This document shows, one piece after another, positions 24,756 to 33,518 of a stretch of 64,000 nucleotides of DNA. Positions within the stretch are counted from its first letter, which is position 1. Every line of letters begins with the position of its first letter. The DNA is taken from positions 240,704 through 304,703 of the forward strand of contig NZ_JAMBOF010000006.1 in NCBI RefSeq assembly GCF_023715485.1, read 5' to 3'. The notes below the pieces were generated by a model. That model worked only from the letters and a program-made list of their open reading frames with translations, made no database searches and was not told the origin of the DNA. A program made the position numbers and the translations under genes. The DNA comes from Mesobacillus subterraneus. Its GTDB lineage: Bacteria; Bacillota; Bacilli; Bacillales; Cytobacillaceae.

Positions 24756-25319
24756 CTATTTTACGATTTCGACCTGATCACCTGTCTTAAGCCCAGAAGC
24801 ATTGGCTTCATCCGTATCGATGTGCATATCCAAAGCGTAGGTGTCTTTCACTCTGATCAGGACATTATTGAATACCAGGCTTCTTTCGCCTTGGCTCTTG
24901 ACACTTACATATTGGCCGTCACTAACATCAAAGTTCGCAGCGTCCACTGGTGTCATGTGAATGTGACGCTCTGCAATAATAACCCCCTCCTGAATGTCCA
25001 GCTCTCCTTTTGGACCAACAAGCTTGATGCCTGGAGTTCCTTCAATATTGCCAGACGAGCGTAAGGGGGCTTTTACTCCCAAAGAAAATGAATCCGTTTT
25101 AGAAATTTCAAGCTGGGTGAACTTCCTTACCGGACCAAGGATCCGCACGGAGGGAAATTCACCCTTAGGCCCAATCACTTTGACAGTTTCATTTGCTGCG
25201 AATTCGCCAGGCTGTGACAGCTCCTTGGCAATCGACAATTCATACCCCTCTCCAAAAAGAGTATACAAATCCTCTTGTTTTAAATGGAGATGGCGGTTTG
25301 ATACACCAACCGGAATCAT
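24756..25319 (-). CDS. pduL: Phosphate propanoyltransferase PduL-type
   Basis: PduL exchanges acyl-CoA and phosphate to make acyl-phosphate, and can replace Pta with acetyl-CoA. The start is ATG 25319 seven bases after AAAGGAG, giving 187 residues. Two copies of the beta-barrel carry zinc histidines: SNRHLHL (residues about 8-14) and ERHIHM near 118. GPVRKFTQLEIS and LRSSGNIEGTPG are family signatures. No encapsulation peptide or microcompartment genes are nearby, so it probably acts in free acetate/propionate metabolism. It is divergent from an HTH regulator and shares an elaborate operator with it. Confidence 0.9.
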   Translation of the reverse strand: MIPVGVSNRHLHLKQEDLYTLFGEGYELSIAKELSQPGEFAANETVKVIGPKGEFPSVRILGPVRKFTQLEISKTDSFSLGVKAPLRSSGNIEGTPGIKLVGPKGELDIQEGVIIAERHIHMTPVDAANFDVSDGQYVSVKSQGERSLVFNNVLIRVKDTYALDMHIDTDEANASGLKTGDQVEIVK

Positions 25320-25385
25320 TCTTACAACTCCTTTCACGAAGATTTTTTTATTTTACCCATTAAGATACTTAAAACACTTTCATAG

Positions 25386-25462
25386 GAAAGTAAAAAAGAT
25401 TACTTTCAAAAGCAAATAAACTTATTGCTTTTGAAAGTAAATTATATTACTCTTTAAAGTAA
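25386..25462. promoter_or_regulatory. Repeated GAAAGTAA operator between pduL and the HTH/F1-beta-like gene
   Basis: TTACTTTCAAAAGCAA (25400-25415) and TTGCTTTTGAAAGTAA (25425-25440) form a perfect 16-bp inverted repeat with a 9-base spacer. A further GAAAGTAA lies at 25386-25393 facing the left arm, and a partial one (TAAAGTAA) at 25455-25462 beside the ribosome site. Several half-sites in alternating orientation suggest cooperative binding of a dimer, most simply by the adjacent HTH protein, controlling both divergent genes. Confidence 0.6.
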
Positions 25463-25475
25463 GGAGGTGGCAACT

Positions 25476-26522
25476 ATGGAAAATCTTAGATTGAACGTTG
25501 CACTGCTCAGAAAAAGGGTTCCTAATTTAACGACCGCTGCCAAGTCTGTAGGATTGAGACCGGCGACTGTATCTAACTTGTCAACAGGTAAAATTCCGGT
25601 TGGCAGGGCTGAGGTACGTACGCTTGTAGCATTGGCAACTCTGGCTGGATGCACACTGGATGAGCTGATTATAAGAGGGGAGAGTGTTGAAATGATTGAA
25701 ACAGGGATTAAGACATTAGATTTATTCGCTCCGATTGCAAAGGGAGGAACTGTAGGGCTTGTAGCGCGCCCAGGTATGGGACAATTGGTTGTACTGGCGG
25801 AAATGTTACACCGATTGAAGAAAAATGGATTTATTACAATTCTCATAAAACCAAAAGGAGAGCATCCTGAACTCAGTGATGTAGTGGATGGTATTGATTA
25901 TGTCACTGATTCTATTGAGGAAACATTCCAAGTAATGCTTTCAGCAGGGTCAGATCAAGAATTCGTGTTAACCGCTGACCGCTCATATATTTTATCAGGA
26001 GAGATGTACTGCCTGCAGGAAATGATGGAGGACAAAGAAATCAACGAGGTAACGACCTTTCTTGTAGATTTAAAAGGGGAGGCTGTCGATGAAGACTTGC
26101 CATATGGACCACTCGACACTTTATGGCAATTTGATGCCGACCTGGCAGCGAGACATAAATATCCTGCCGTTAATCCCATCTACTCAACTTCATCCATCCT
26201 AGAGGGCTCCTATTTAGACCCCGTTCATCACAGCATCCAACAGAGAGCGCAAAAATTGCTGCGCCGGTACCGGGAATTACGGTCAATCGTCAATGTTCAT
26301 GGACTGGATCGTTTGCCAATGACCGAACTTCAAACTTATCAGCAAGGAGAGAAGCTGGAAGCGTATCTTACCCAGCCATTTTTCGTCGCGGAAGCCTTTA
26401 CTGGAAAGAAAGGTGTAATAGTGAGCTTGCATGACACATTGAAGGATGTTCGGAAGATACTCGAAAGCCCATCGAATATGTATGAAGCTGCAGATCTCCA
26501 TTTTATAGGGCACCTTAAATAA
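25476..26522 (+). CDS. HTH regulator fused to a degenerate F1-ATPase beta-like domain
   Basis: The start is ATG 25476, eight bases after AAGGAGG (348 residues). Residues 1-68 form an XRE-like HTH (LTTAAKSVGLRPATVSNLSTG). From residue 74 the protein follows the F1 beta subunit: IETGIKTLDLFAPIAKGG corresponds to the beta ETGIKVIDLLAPYxKGG, and the C-terminal third to it again (YPAVNPIYSTSSIL, IQQRAQKLLRRYRELRSIV, LTQPFFVAEAFTGKKG). The Walker A GGxGxGKT is ARPGMGQLV (96-104): Lys and Thr are lost, so ATP hydrolysis is unlikely. The middle is shortened. A ligand-sensing regulator is inferred; it probably controls itself and pduL. Confidence 0.8.
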   Translation: MENLRLNVALLRKRVPNLTTAAKSVGLRPATVSNLSTGKIPVGRAEVRTLVALATLAGCTLDELIIRGESVEMIETGIKTLDLFAPIAKGGTVGLVARPGMGQLVVLAEMLHRLKKNGFITILIKPKGEHPELSDVVDGIDYVTDSIEETFQVMLSAGSDQEFVLTADRSYILSGEMYCLQEMMEDKEINEVTTFLVDLKGEAVDEDLPYGPLDTLWQFDADLAARHKYPAVNPIYSTSSILEGSYLDPVHHSIQQRAQKLLRRYRELRSIVNVHGLDRLPMTELQTYQQGEKLEAYLTQPFFVAEAFTGKKGVIVSLHDTLKDVRKILESPSNMYEAADLHFIGHLK

Positions 26523-26544
26523 CATTACAACTACTTAAATCAAG

Positions 26545-26573
26545 AGCCTAATGACAGTGTATTAGGCTTTTTT
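26545..26573 (+). terminator. Rho-independent terminator
   Basis: AGCCTAAT-gacagtgt-ATTAGGCT followed by T residues, ending the HTH/F1-beta-like gene. Confidence 0.9.
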
Positions 26574-26664
26574 ACTTTTAACATATGATGATGTACATAT
26601 TACTAACCTAATACGAGAATCTTAAGGAACATACGCAGAATTCTAAGGAAGGTGAATAAAGTTT

Positions 26665-27552
26665 ATGAACAGGAACAAAAAGAATTACATTCCATTTTTC
26701 ATTCTCCTAATCATCCATACTTTATTATTGATATACACCTTCTATAAAAATCAGGACCGGAAAAGATTAACGATTTTGCTCCTTTCGGGAATGGGTCTGT
26801 GTTTCCTGTTTGAGTATATCGTTCTCAGCCTGTTCAGCGCATACCGTTATAAACCAAAATTGTTCCTAAATAAGGACCTGGACAATTTTTTCGGAGCTAT
26901 TTTATCCCAGGCAGTATTTGTCCCATTCACTGCTGCCTTCTTGACTGCATTTAATCTTAGCTGGAAGTGGAAAGCGTTTTTTGCGCTTTACTTTGCTGCC
27001 ATTGAAAAAATATTTCTTAAATTAAAAATCCATCAAAATAATTGGTGGAAAACGAAATTCACGGCCACATTAATTCCGCTCTATTTTTACATAAATGATA
27101 TTTGGTACAATCAGCTAAAAATTGGAACTCCAATCTTTCAATTCGGCTCATTATTTCTCGCTATTTTGGTTAACGGCATGAATTTATTTTATTCAATGTC
27201 AATCGTGAGAAAGTTCAGGTTCGGATTGGGACGATGGCATAACTGGAAGGAGCATTTCAAGATAGGCCCTCTTTATTCCATAGCCCTGTCATTGGCAACC
27301 GCAAGTATCATAAAAAATGACTCCACAATCAATGGGATGGCAAAAGCCTTTGCTTTCACAAAAATCATGGACTTGCTGGTCATGAAAACCGGCATAGCTA
27401 AGCAAAACTTCCGGCATACTCTTATCAATAATTCAATCCATGTCCTGATAATCTATCTGGCAACTCGCTTCAAGAAATGGATTTACATCGATCTGAAGCG
27501 ACAAAAAGAAACCCTTACCACCCTAGCGGACAGTGAAGAAGCCAGCACCTAG
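26665..27552 (+). CDS. Polytopic membrane protein, unknown function
   Basis: A 295-residue basic membrane protein with about seven to eight hydrophobic segments (for example FFILLIIHTLLLIYTF at 10-26) and a charged C-terminal tail. I recognise no enzyme or transport motif. NNWWKTKFTATLIPLYFY and RWHNWKEHFKIGPLYSIALS are conserved-looking stretches that suggest a real family confined to bacilli. The ribosome site AAGGTG precedes ATG 26665. A terminator overlaps its 3' end, and no operon partner exists. Confidence 0.6.
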   Translation: MNRNKKNYIPFFILLIIHTLLLIYTFYKNQDRKRLTILLLSGMGLCFLFEYIVLSLFSAYRYKPKLFLNKDLDNFFGAILSQAVFVPFTAAFLTAFNLSWKWKAFFALYFAAIEKIFLKLKIHQNNWWKTKFTATLIPLYFYINDIWYNQLKIGTPIFQFGSLFLAILVNGMNLFYSMSIVRKFRFGLGRWHNWKEHFKIGPLYSIALSLATASIIKNDSTINGMAKAFAFTKIMDLLVMKTGIAKQNFRHTLINNSIHVLIIYLATRFKKWIYIDLKRQKETLTTLADSEEAST

Positions 27553-27566
27553 ATGCTGGCTTCTTT
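27538..27566 (+). terminator. Terminator overlapping a 3' coding end
   Basis: GAAGCCAGCA-cctaga-TGCTGGCTTC plus TTT; the left arm encodes the last residues of the membrane protein and the loop holds its stop codon. Confidence 0.85.
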
Positions 27567-27630
27567 AAAAAATGGTCCTAAGAATAAAAGTCTTTTTTAT
27601 TATGGAGCATTGCGTTTATAAGAACAATCT

Positions 27631-28119
27631 TTAATAACGGCCTACCTGTAACTGTTTATATACCTCTTCCCGGACTTCTTGAAGTGTTTTCGGGTGCAGA
27701 AGTTTACTAATGCTGATTTTCAAATAAGTTTGCTCATCAATCTGGCCATCATTTTGAAGCTTATCAAGGTGAGGAAGACGGAAATTCCCAATCGGGAGGT
27801 ATGCAAGATAAAGTTTTTGTCCCTTATCATTCAAAGAAATCCTAATTCCTTTTAATACGGGATAAAAGAAAGATGAATAATCCTGTTCTATGACCAGGTC
27901 TTCTTTTACAGCAGATTTCACATATGGAAGCGTGGTAGGAAGGGAAATGAAATAAATCATCTGGTCATAGGAATAGTGCAGCTCCGATACCTTAAATCCA
28001 AAATGAGCCGTTATTTGTCTCGAATAAGATTTCATCGAAAAACTGTATAAATGCCTGCTTGTAAGTGCAGCTGTCATCAGAAAGATTAATACACCCATTA
28101 TAAATGTCAATTCAATCAA
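27631..28119 (-). CDS. Hypothetical membrane-anchored protein downstream of a GGDEF gene
   Basis: A 162-residue protein with one N-terminal membrane segment (FIMGVLIFLMTAAL) and a soluble remainder. It overlaps the end of the diguanylate cyclase gene by eight bases, so the two are co-translated. No domain is recognised. The pairing suggests an accessory to c-di-GMP signalling, such as a membrane partner of the cyclase, but nothing in its sequence shows this. Confidence 0.6.
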   Translation of the reverse strand: MIELTFIMGVLIFLMTAALTSRHLYSFSMKSYSRQITAHFGFKVSELHYSYDQMIYFISLPTTLPYVKSAVKEDLVIEQDYSSFFYPVLKGIRISLNDKGQKLYLAYLPIGNFRLPHLDKLQNDGQIDEQTYLKISISKLLHPKTLQEVREEVYKQLQVGRY

Positions 28120-29653
28120 TGCTCACGAACTCCTTAAATGAAACTACGGTATTCTTGCCTGCGTTCTTTGCTTTATAGAGAGCCTGGTCGGCGGCGTCTA
28201 TTAATTCGTTCTTGGTGGAAATAGCAGGGTGACTTGTGCACGCTGTCCCAATGCTGACAGTCAATGTACCATTAGGCTGCGTATCTTCTCCAGGGAAGCT
28301 TGCTGTTTCGACATTCTGTCGGATTATTTCTGCAATGACTTCGGCTTGTTCTAAGGTAGTATCGGGAAGAAGAACAACAAATTCTTCACCGCCGAAACGG
28401 AAGGAATAGTCGCCGTGCCTGAGAGATTGGACAATTACTTTTGCCAGTTTCATCAAAACTTCATTTCCTAGCAGGTGACCATTTTTGTCGTTGAACACTT
28501 TAAAAAAGTCAATATCAAAAATAATCAGCGAAAGAGGGCCGCGACATTGGCCTTCAAACGGGAAATGATCGTTAAGGATGGTCTGGAAGGCGCGCTGGTT
28601 AAGCAACCCAGTCAAGCCGTCTCTTAAAGCCATTTCTTCTATTTGCTCATATAGGTTCGCATGATCCAGGGCAATAGCTGCCTGGTTTGATAGCGGTATG
28701 ATATTCTCCGTATCCTGCAATGTGATGGGGCGTTTATTGACAATGTTATCTATGAGTAAAATCCCGATATTCTTACCCTGGTTGATCAGCGGGATAACCG
28801 CGAATTCTTCAGTTCGGAAAAGGGCGTTAATAAGAACCTGGGATGAGTCATTCTTGTCAATATGGTTTACAATCACAGGTTTTTGGCTTGATAAAGCCAT
28901 CCCAAAGACGTTTTGCTCATCATAGGGGATATCAAGTGATTTGAGGATGTCATTTAATTCAGGATCTGTAAAGTTGCTGTCAAAATTGTGTTCTATCAAA
29001 TCACGAAGCTTCAGTTTGTCTTCTGAAATCTTTTCCCACACTTCATATCCTTTCTTTACATCCATTGGGCCGACACCGACAACCCCTTTTAATGACTTTG
29101 ATCCATTTGCAGAAAGAAAAATCATCGCGCGATTAAACCCTAGCCCATGACCTGCCGTCACCGATGTCAAAATGACCTTTAACAGCAAGTCCTGTTGAAG
29201 GGTACGCTGCATAGTCGTACTTACTTCGCGAAATACTTGCAGGTGCTTCGACTGCTCCATAAGCATATTCGTCCACCTATGGTGGTCTCTTTTCTTGTGA
29301 ATTAAATAATGCGTAACAAGTCCAGATCCTGCTCCAATTGTTAGGTAAACGGGCAAATCAAGAAGAAAGATTCCTTTAGTTTGCACAGCGACGAGAATGA
29401 AGCTAAATCCCGCAGCATTCAAACCACCCTTTAATTTATAGGAGTATCCAGCTATACCAATAAAAAAAAGAATCATCCATCTTAAATGTTCTAAGCCGTA
29501 AAAAGCCACAAAAGCTTCTATAAGAAGAAGGGGGGCGACAGAGAAAATTAGTTTATTAAGATAAGCGCTTACATGAAATCGAAATAAATTAGCGGCCAAT
29601 GCTAACCCAATGGCCGTACCGATTAATAAGAAAAACACATCCAGTTTGCTCAC
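28112..29653 (-). CDS. Membrane GAF-GGDEF diguanylate cyclase
   Basis: A 513-residue signalling protein: about five membrane segments in residues 1-120, a GAF domain at about 150-320, and a GGDEF domain at about 345-505. The active-site motif is RFGGEEFVVLLP, an active GGEEF variant, preceded by FDIDFFKVFND for metal and GTP binding. No clear RxxD inhibitory site is seen just before it (IIRQN follows instead). It should make c-di-GMP in response to a GAF ligand. The GTG at 29653 is close to its AGGAG site; a slightly later start is possible. Confidence 0.88.
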   Translation of the reverse strand: MSKLDVFFLLIGTAIGLALAANLFRFHVSAYLNKLIFSVAPLLLIEAFVAFYGLEHLRWMILFFIGIAGYSYKLKGGLNAAGFSFILVAVQTKGIFLLDLPVYLTIGAGSGLVTHYLIHKKRDHHRWTNMLMEQSKHLQVFREVSTTMQRTLQQDLLLKVILTSVTAGHGLGFNRAMIFLSANGSKSLKGVVGVGPMDVKKGYEVWEKISEDKLKLRDLIEHNFDSNFTDPELNDILKSLDIPYDEQNVFGMALSSQKPVIVNHIDKNDSSQVLINALFRTEEFAVIPLINQGKNIGILLIDNIVNKRPITLQDTENIIPLSNQAAIALDHANLYEQIEEMALRDGLTGLLNQRAFQTILNDHFPFEGQCRGPLSLIIFDIDFFKVFNDKNGHLLGNEVLMKLAKVIVQSLRHGDYSFRFGGEEFVVLLPDTTLEQAEVIAEIIRQNVETASFPGEDTQPNGTLTVSIGTACTSHPAISTKNELIDAADQALYKAKNAGKNTVVSFKEFVSID

Positions 29654-29817
29654 TCCTAATCAGGAATCTTACTTCTTATTTTACTACTATTTTATGAAAT
29701 AGATAGGACAATTTTACCAAGTTGGAATTGATGTTAAAATCGTATTTCCAAGTACTTCATAAAAATCCTTTGTCTAAGGAAAGATAAGTATATCATCAAG
29801 TGTATTGGGGTGTGAAG

Positions 29818-30825
29818 ATGGAGGACAAGACAAAAATCCGCTTAACCGCAGCAGAAATGTCTAGTTTGTGGTCACAATATATCAATGATACTGTGTCTAT
29901 CTGTGTATTAGAATATTTTTTAAACAACACAGTCGATGAGAGCGTGATGGAAGTTATAGAATTTGGGTTAAAAGCATCGAAGAATAACATCACCATGTTA
30001 AAAGAAATTTTCGAACATGATCATTTCCCTTATCCAGTCGGCTTTACTGAAAATGATGTGAATATACATGCTCCACGGCTTTTTTCAGATACTTTTAAAA
30101 TGATGTACTTAAGGCATATGTCCATACTGGGTATGGCAGCAAATTGTGCAGCCATAGGTCTCGGCACCCGTCCAGATGTCATCGTTTTCCATAAAAGAGT
30201 GTTAAAATCCGGAATTGGCCTTCAGGATCTAACGAGAGAATTGATGCTGAAGCAAGGAACATATATAAGACCTCCGTTCATTTCGGTACCTGATAAAGTA
30301 GATTTTGTTGAGAAACAAAGATTCTTATCAGGCATTAAAGGCAGAAAACGTTCACTTTCTTCTATCGAAATTACCCATCTGTTCATGAACGTCCAAACCA
30401 ATCAAATCGGCAAGGCATTGATTATGGGATTCTTACAGGTAGCACAGGACAAAGAAGTCAAAAGCTTTCTTCAGCGAGGAAAAAAAATCGCCCAAAAACA
30501 TGTTGATTTGTTCAGTGACATCCTGAAAACAAATGATATCCCTGCTCCGATGTTTTGGGACTCTGCAATTACCGACACGACCACACAAATATTTTCGGAC
30601 AAGCTGATCATGTTCCATGTTTCTGCAATGATTGCTGCAGGTATTGGCAATTATGGTGCTGCGATGTCGGCAAGTCCCCGCAAGGATATTGGTATTCAAT
30701 ATGCTTCTCTGATTCCCGAAATTGCTTTGTATGCTGAAGACGGAGCAAATATTATGATTAAGAATGCCTGGCTCGAGGAACCACCAATGGCTGATGACCG
30801 TGACCAGCTTGCCGGGCAGAAATAA
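29818..30825 (+). CDS. DUF3231 family protein
   Basis: A 335-residue all-helical protein starting at ATG 29818. Two copies of a repeat of about 165 residues are visible: an N-terminal one (LTAAEMSSLWSQYINDTVSI...FEHDHFPYPVGFTENDVN) and a C-terminal one (LSSIEITHLFMNVQTNQIG...ILKTNDIPAPMFWDSAITD). This duplicated, ferritin-like layout is typical of DUF3231 proteins, which are abundant in spore-formers and of unknown function. Acidic and His residues recur in both halves and could bind metal, but this is not shown. Confidence 0.85.
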   Translation: MEDKTKIRLTAAEMSSLWSQYINDTVSICVLEYFLNNTVDESVMEVIEFGLKASKNNITMLKEIFEHDHFPYPVGFTENDVNIHAPRLFSDTFKMMYLRHMSILGMAANCAAIGLGTRPDVIVFHKRVLKSGIGLQDLTRELMLKQGTYIRPPFISVPDKVDFVEKQRFLSGIKGRKRSLSSIEITHLFMNVQTNQIGKALIMGFLQVAQDKEVKSFLQRGKKIAQKHVDLFSDILKTNDIPAPMFWDSAITDTTTQIFSDKLIMFHVSAMIAAGIGNYGAAMSASPRKDIGIQYASLIPEIALYAEDGANIMIKNAWLEEPPMADDRDQLAGQK

Positions 30826-30941
30826 GAGCGAGAATGCATGAAGCAATATTAGGTTATTACAATAAAGCTGACTAAGGTTGAAAACTGGCAATGGCAGGTG
30901 ATAAACAATACTTGAAGTGGGATGTGCTTTCAAATATAGAA

Positions 30942-30969
30942 AAAGCTTCTGCATACCTGCAGAAGCTTT
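30942..30969. terminator. Bidirectional terminator
   Basis: AAAGCTTCTGC-atacct-GCAGAAGCTTT between convergent genes; T-rich on the minus-strand side. Confidence 0.85.
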
Positions 30970-30979
30970 ACATTTGAAA

Positions 30980-31348
30980 TTATGATTTTGTGCTATGCAA
31001 ATCAGGAAATTTAACCGGCGTATCGAGCGAAAGCTGGTCACGGTAGGAGCGATAAGCAACTACACTTTGATTGAGAGAATGCACGTCCAGCTGCAATATT
31101 TTCGAATTGTTCGTTTCCAAATAATATTTCATATCGCCTTGTTGCAGCTGATAAAATGACAATGTCACACCTAGAAAATGGTTTTTTGTTACTTTTGTGT
31201 CCGGATGGTTCTTGATAAAGTCAGCAATTTGCTGAACAGAGGCTGAAGAAGTACCTGTCACTGAATAGATTGTTTCTTTGGCGTGGCCATATGCTTGATT
31301 CAAAGTCATTTTGGCCTTATTAATAAAGTTATTGATTGATTGGTTCAT
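30980..31348 (-). CDS. Hypothetical protein
   Basis: A 122-residue soluble protein, start ATG 31348 behind TGGAGGG. The N-terminal 30 residues form an amphipathic helix (NQSINNFINKAKMTLNQAYG); the rest looks beta-rich (VTKNHFLGVTLSFYQLQQGDMKYYLET). No family is recognised. The strong ribosome site, terminator and normal codon use support a real gene. Confidence 0.6.
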   Translation of the reverse strand: MNQSINNFINKAKMTLNQAYGHAKETIYSVTGTSSASVQQIADFIKNHPDTKVTKNHFLGVTLSFYQLQQGDMKYYLETNNSKILQLDVHSLNQSVVAYRSYRDQLSLDTPVKFPDLHSTKS

Positions 31349-31403
31349 TTTATCCCTCCATACCAAACTTCTTAAAATATGTTAATTAATATACCCCCGA
31401 ATC

Positions 31404-32483
31404 TTAAAGTGATTCCTGTTTACTGCCTAATTTTCTCTTAAAATACCACCTTAATAGTGGAGGCACCGCAAAATAAACAAAGAGCAGCCTGAATAATTGA
31501 AATCCGGTAACCATTGATAAATCGGCGTTCACCTCATGCGCAATTATTCCCATCTGGTCCATTCCGCCCGGGGCTAAGCTCAGGAAACTTGTAACGATTG
31601 AGATATTTAACTTCTCTGATAAAAAGAAGCTCATTGCCAATGATCCAGAGACAAGAAAAAAACCGCTTAACAAGGCCAGAAAGATGGTCAAAGTTTTACG
31701 CTGTAATTTTTCCGGTTTTAATAGCATGCCTATATATCCGCCGATCAACAATTGTGAGGCGTCCAGTACGTTTGATGGCAAAATCGGGCCAGTAAAACCA
31801 ACGTTTGTTAATAATGCTGCTGCAAGGATCGGCCCTAATAAAAAAGGGGTCGGAAATCTAAGTCTTTTTCCGACAAAAGCACCTATGATACAGGCAGCTG
31901 CGAACAACAGGGCAGAATATGACCCAGCATCATGCTGGTATTGGCCTATTGTTTCATATTCTGTGTGCTGTAAGTTAAGAATCGGGCCAAAAATGACGAA
32001 CGGAACAAAGAATACTATCATCAATAACCTGGATACTTGCATGAAAGTAACTACTGTAATATCAATGCCTTTCGTTTCCTCGGCGAAGACGATCATCTGT
32101 GACAGTCCTCCCGGTATGCTGCCTGTTAACATCGTGGGGTAATTTACCCCTGAAAGCCTAGAAATGATAAAGGCCATGAATGCTGCGAATGACACCAATA
32201 ACACTGTCATGAAAAACATTGACGGAAGATTTGCAATGATATTTTTTACTGCGGTCCGAGTAAAGGAAAGCCCGATTGAATAACCGACTATTATTAAGGC
32301 TGTATCTCTTAGAAAAGGCGGCCAGTACAAATTGATCCGTTTAAATCGGGAAAAAATCAGGATCGACGACATTGGACCAAGAAGCCATGGAATTGGAACT
32401 CTAAAATATGAAAATAATAAACCGCCGAGCACTGCTATGAGTAATGCATATAAGAATGAAGTAACTTTGCTGTTTTTGCTCAA
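31404..32483 (-). CDS. AbrB-family (PF05145) membrane transporter
   Basis: A 359-residue membrane protein with about ten hydrophobic segments built as two similar halves: the first contains MLTGSIPGGLSQMIVFAEE and the second SLAPGGMDQMGIIAHEVNADLS, the duplicated signature of the AbrB membrane family, often misnamed ammonia monooxygenase and unrelated to the AbrB transcription factor. Family members are putative transporters or regulators. The TTG start lies five bases after AAGGTG. The gene stands alone. Confidence 0.82.
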   Translation of the reverse strand: MSKNSKVTSFLYALLIAVLGGLLFSYFRVPIPWLLGPMSSILIFSRFKRINLYWPPFLRDTALIIVGYSIGLSFTRTAVKNIIANLPSMFFMTVLLVSFAAFMAFIISRLSGVNYPTMLTGSIPGGLSQMIVFAEETKGIDITVVTFMQVSRLLMIVFFVPFVIFGPILNLQHTEYETIGQYQHDAGSYSALLFAAACIIGAFVGKRLRFPTPFLLGPILAAALLTNVGFTGPILPSNVLDASQLLIGGYIGMLLKPEKLQRKTLTIFLALLSGFFLVSGSLAMSFFLSEKLNISIVTSFLSLAPGGMDQMGIIAHEVNADLSMVTGFQLFRLLFVYFAVPPLLRWYFKRKLGSKQESL

Positions 32484-32595
32484 ATCTGCACCTTCTTTTA
32501 AAATGATAAAACGGAACTAATTAATCCAGATTGTGGTAATATTATCATATCATAAACCAACAAATATGATTGAAACCACCTGGGGAGATGAAATA

Positions 32596-33216
32596 ATGGA
32601 CCATAAAATAAGTAGTTTCGCAGAGTTAAGGACTTTATTTGGAAAACCAAGTGAACTAGCGAAACGCAAAGTTATCACATACATAGATGAACATTGCCAA
32701 AATTATATTGCGCAATCGCCATTTTTAATATTATCTACCTCGGATGCTAATGGTTACAGCGATGCCTCACCAAGGGGAGACGCTCAAGGCTTCGTGCTCG
32801 TATTGGACCAAAATCGGATCGTCATCCCGGACCGTCCAGGCAACAAAAGAATGGACTCTTTAAAAAACATATTATCAAATCCCCGTGTAGGACTATTGTT
32901 CCTTATTCCCGGCATGGCTGAAACATTGAGAGTTAACGGCAAAGCCAGCCTTACCCTCGATCCGGTCCTGCTTGAAAAAATGATTGCCGGAGGAAAAAAA
33001 CCACTTCTGGGAATAGAAGTAGAAATCGAAGAATGCTTCATCCAATGTGGTAAAGCATTAAAACGATCCGGTCTTTGGAACCCTGAAACATGGACAGACA
33101 AATCAAGCTTACCTTCAGGTGCAGAAATTCTCGCTGCACACTCCAAGCTTCCAGGGACCACAGCAGTTGATATTAAAGATAGATTAGAAGATGGGTATAA
33201 GAATCGGCTTTACTAG
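32596..33216 (+). CDS. PNPOx-like FMN-dependent flavoprotein (MSMEG_1061 type)
   Basis: A 206-residue protein with a split beta-barrel of the pyridoxamine-phosphate-oxidase type. ATG 32596 follows GGGGAG by eight bases. FLILSTSDANGYSDASPRGDAQGFV is the FMN-binding core, DRPGNKRMDSLKNILSNPRVGLLFLIPG the phosphate-side motif, and RVNGKASLT the conserved third strand. Such proteins bind FMN or F420 and reduce small molecules; the substrate is unknown. Confidence 0.82.
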   Translation: MDHKISSFAELRTLFGKPSELAKRKVITYIDEHCQNYIAQSPFLILSTSDANGYSDASPRGDAQGFVLVLDQNRIVIPDRPGNKRMDSLKNILSNPRVGLLFLIPGMAETLRVNGKASLTLDPVLLEKMIAGGKKPLLGIEVEIEECFIQCGKALKRSGLWNPETWTDKSSLPSGAEILAAHSKLPGTTAVDIKDRLEDGYKNRLY

Positions 33217-33318
33217 AGTAGGACGGATTTGAACTCCCTGCCGAAGTCTCCACGATCATCTTCATATCTCATACTGATAAATTTCAATGCATCGCTTCCT
33301 GATAGTGTCAGTTGCGAA

Positions 33319-33489
33319 ATGACAGATATACCGCAAAACGATAAGGATGCCAGGAATGAAATACACCAGCTGGAAATTAAAGGTGAAGGGCAAAGACTTT
33401 ACAATGAGGAATCCGGAAAGGAACTTTCCTTTTTGGTCGTATCTCAGGAAGAACACCAAAGGCTACAAAGATCTTTAAAATCACACTAG
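33319..33489 (+). CDS. Doubtful small hypothetical gene
   Basis: A 56-residue charged polypeptide (MTDIPQNDKDARNEIHQLE...) ending 29 bp before the peptidase gene. No ribosome site precedes the ATG and no family is recognised, but the Glu/Lys-rich composition resembles coding sequence more than its upstream extension does. It may be a remnant. Confidence 0.25.
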   Translation: MTDIPQNDKDARNEIHQLEIKGEGQRLYNEESGKELSFLVVSQEEHQRLQRSLKSH

Positions 33490-33518
33490 AGATAGATAAC
33501 AAAGGCAGGGGAAGAATC

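Noticed and set aside
31381..31403. GGGTAT on the minus strand as a sigma-B -10 for the 30980-31348 gene
   Set aside because: No GTTTAA-like -35 lies 13-15 bases upstream of it.
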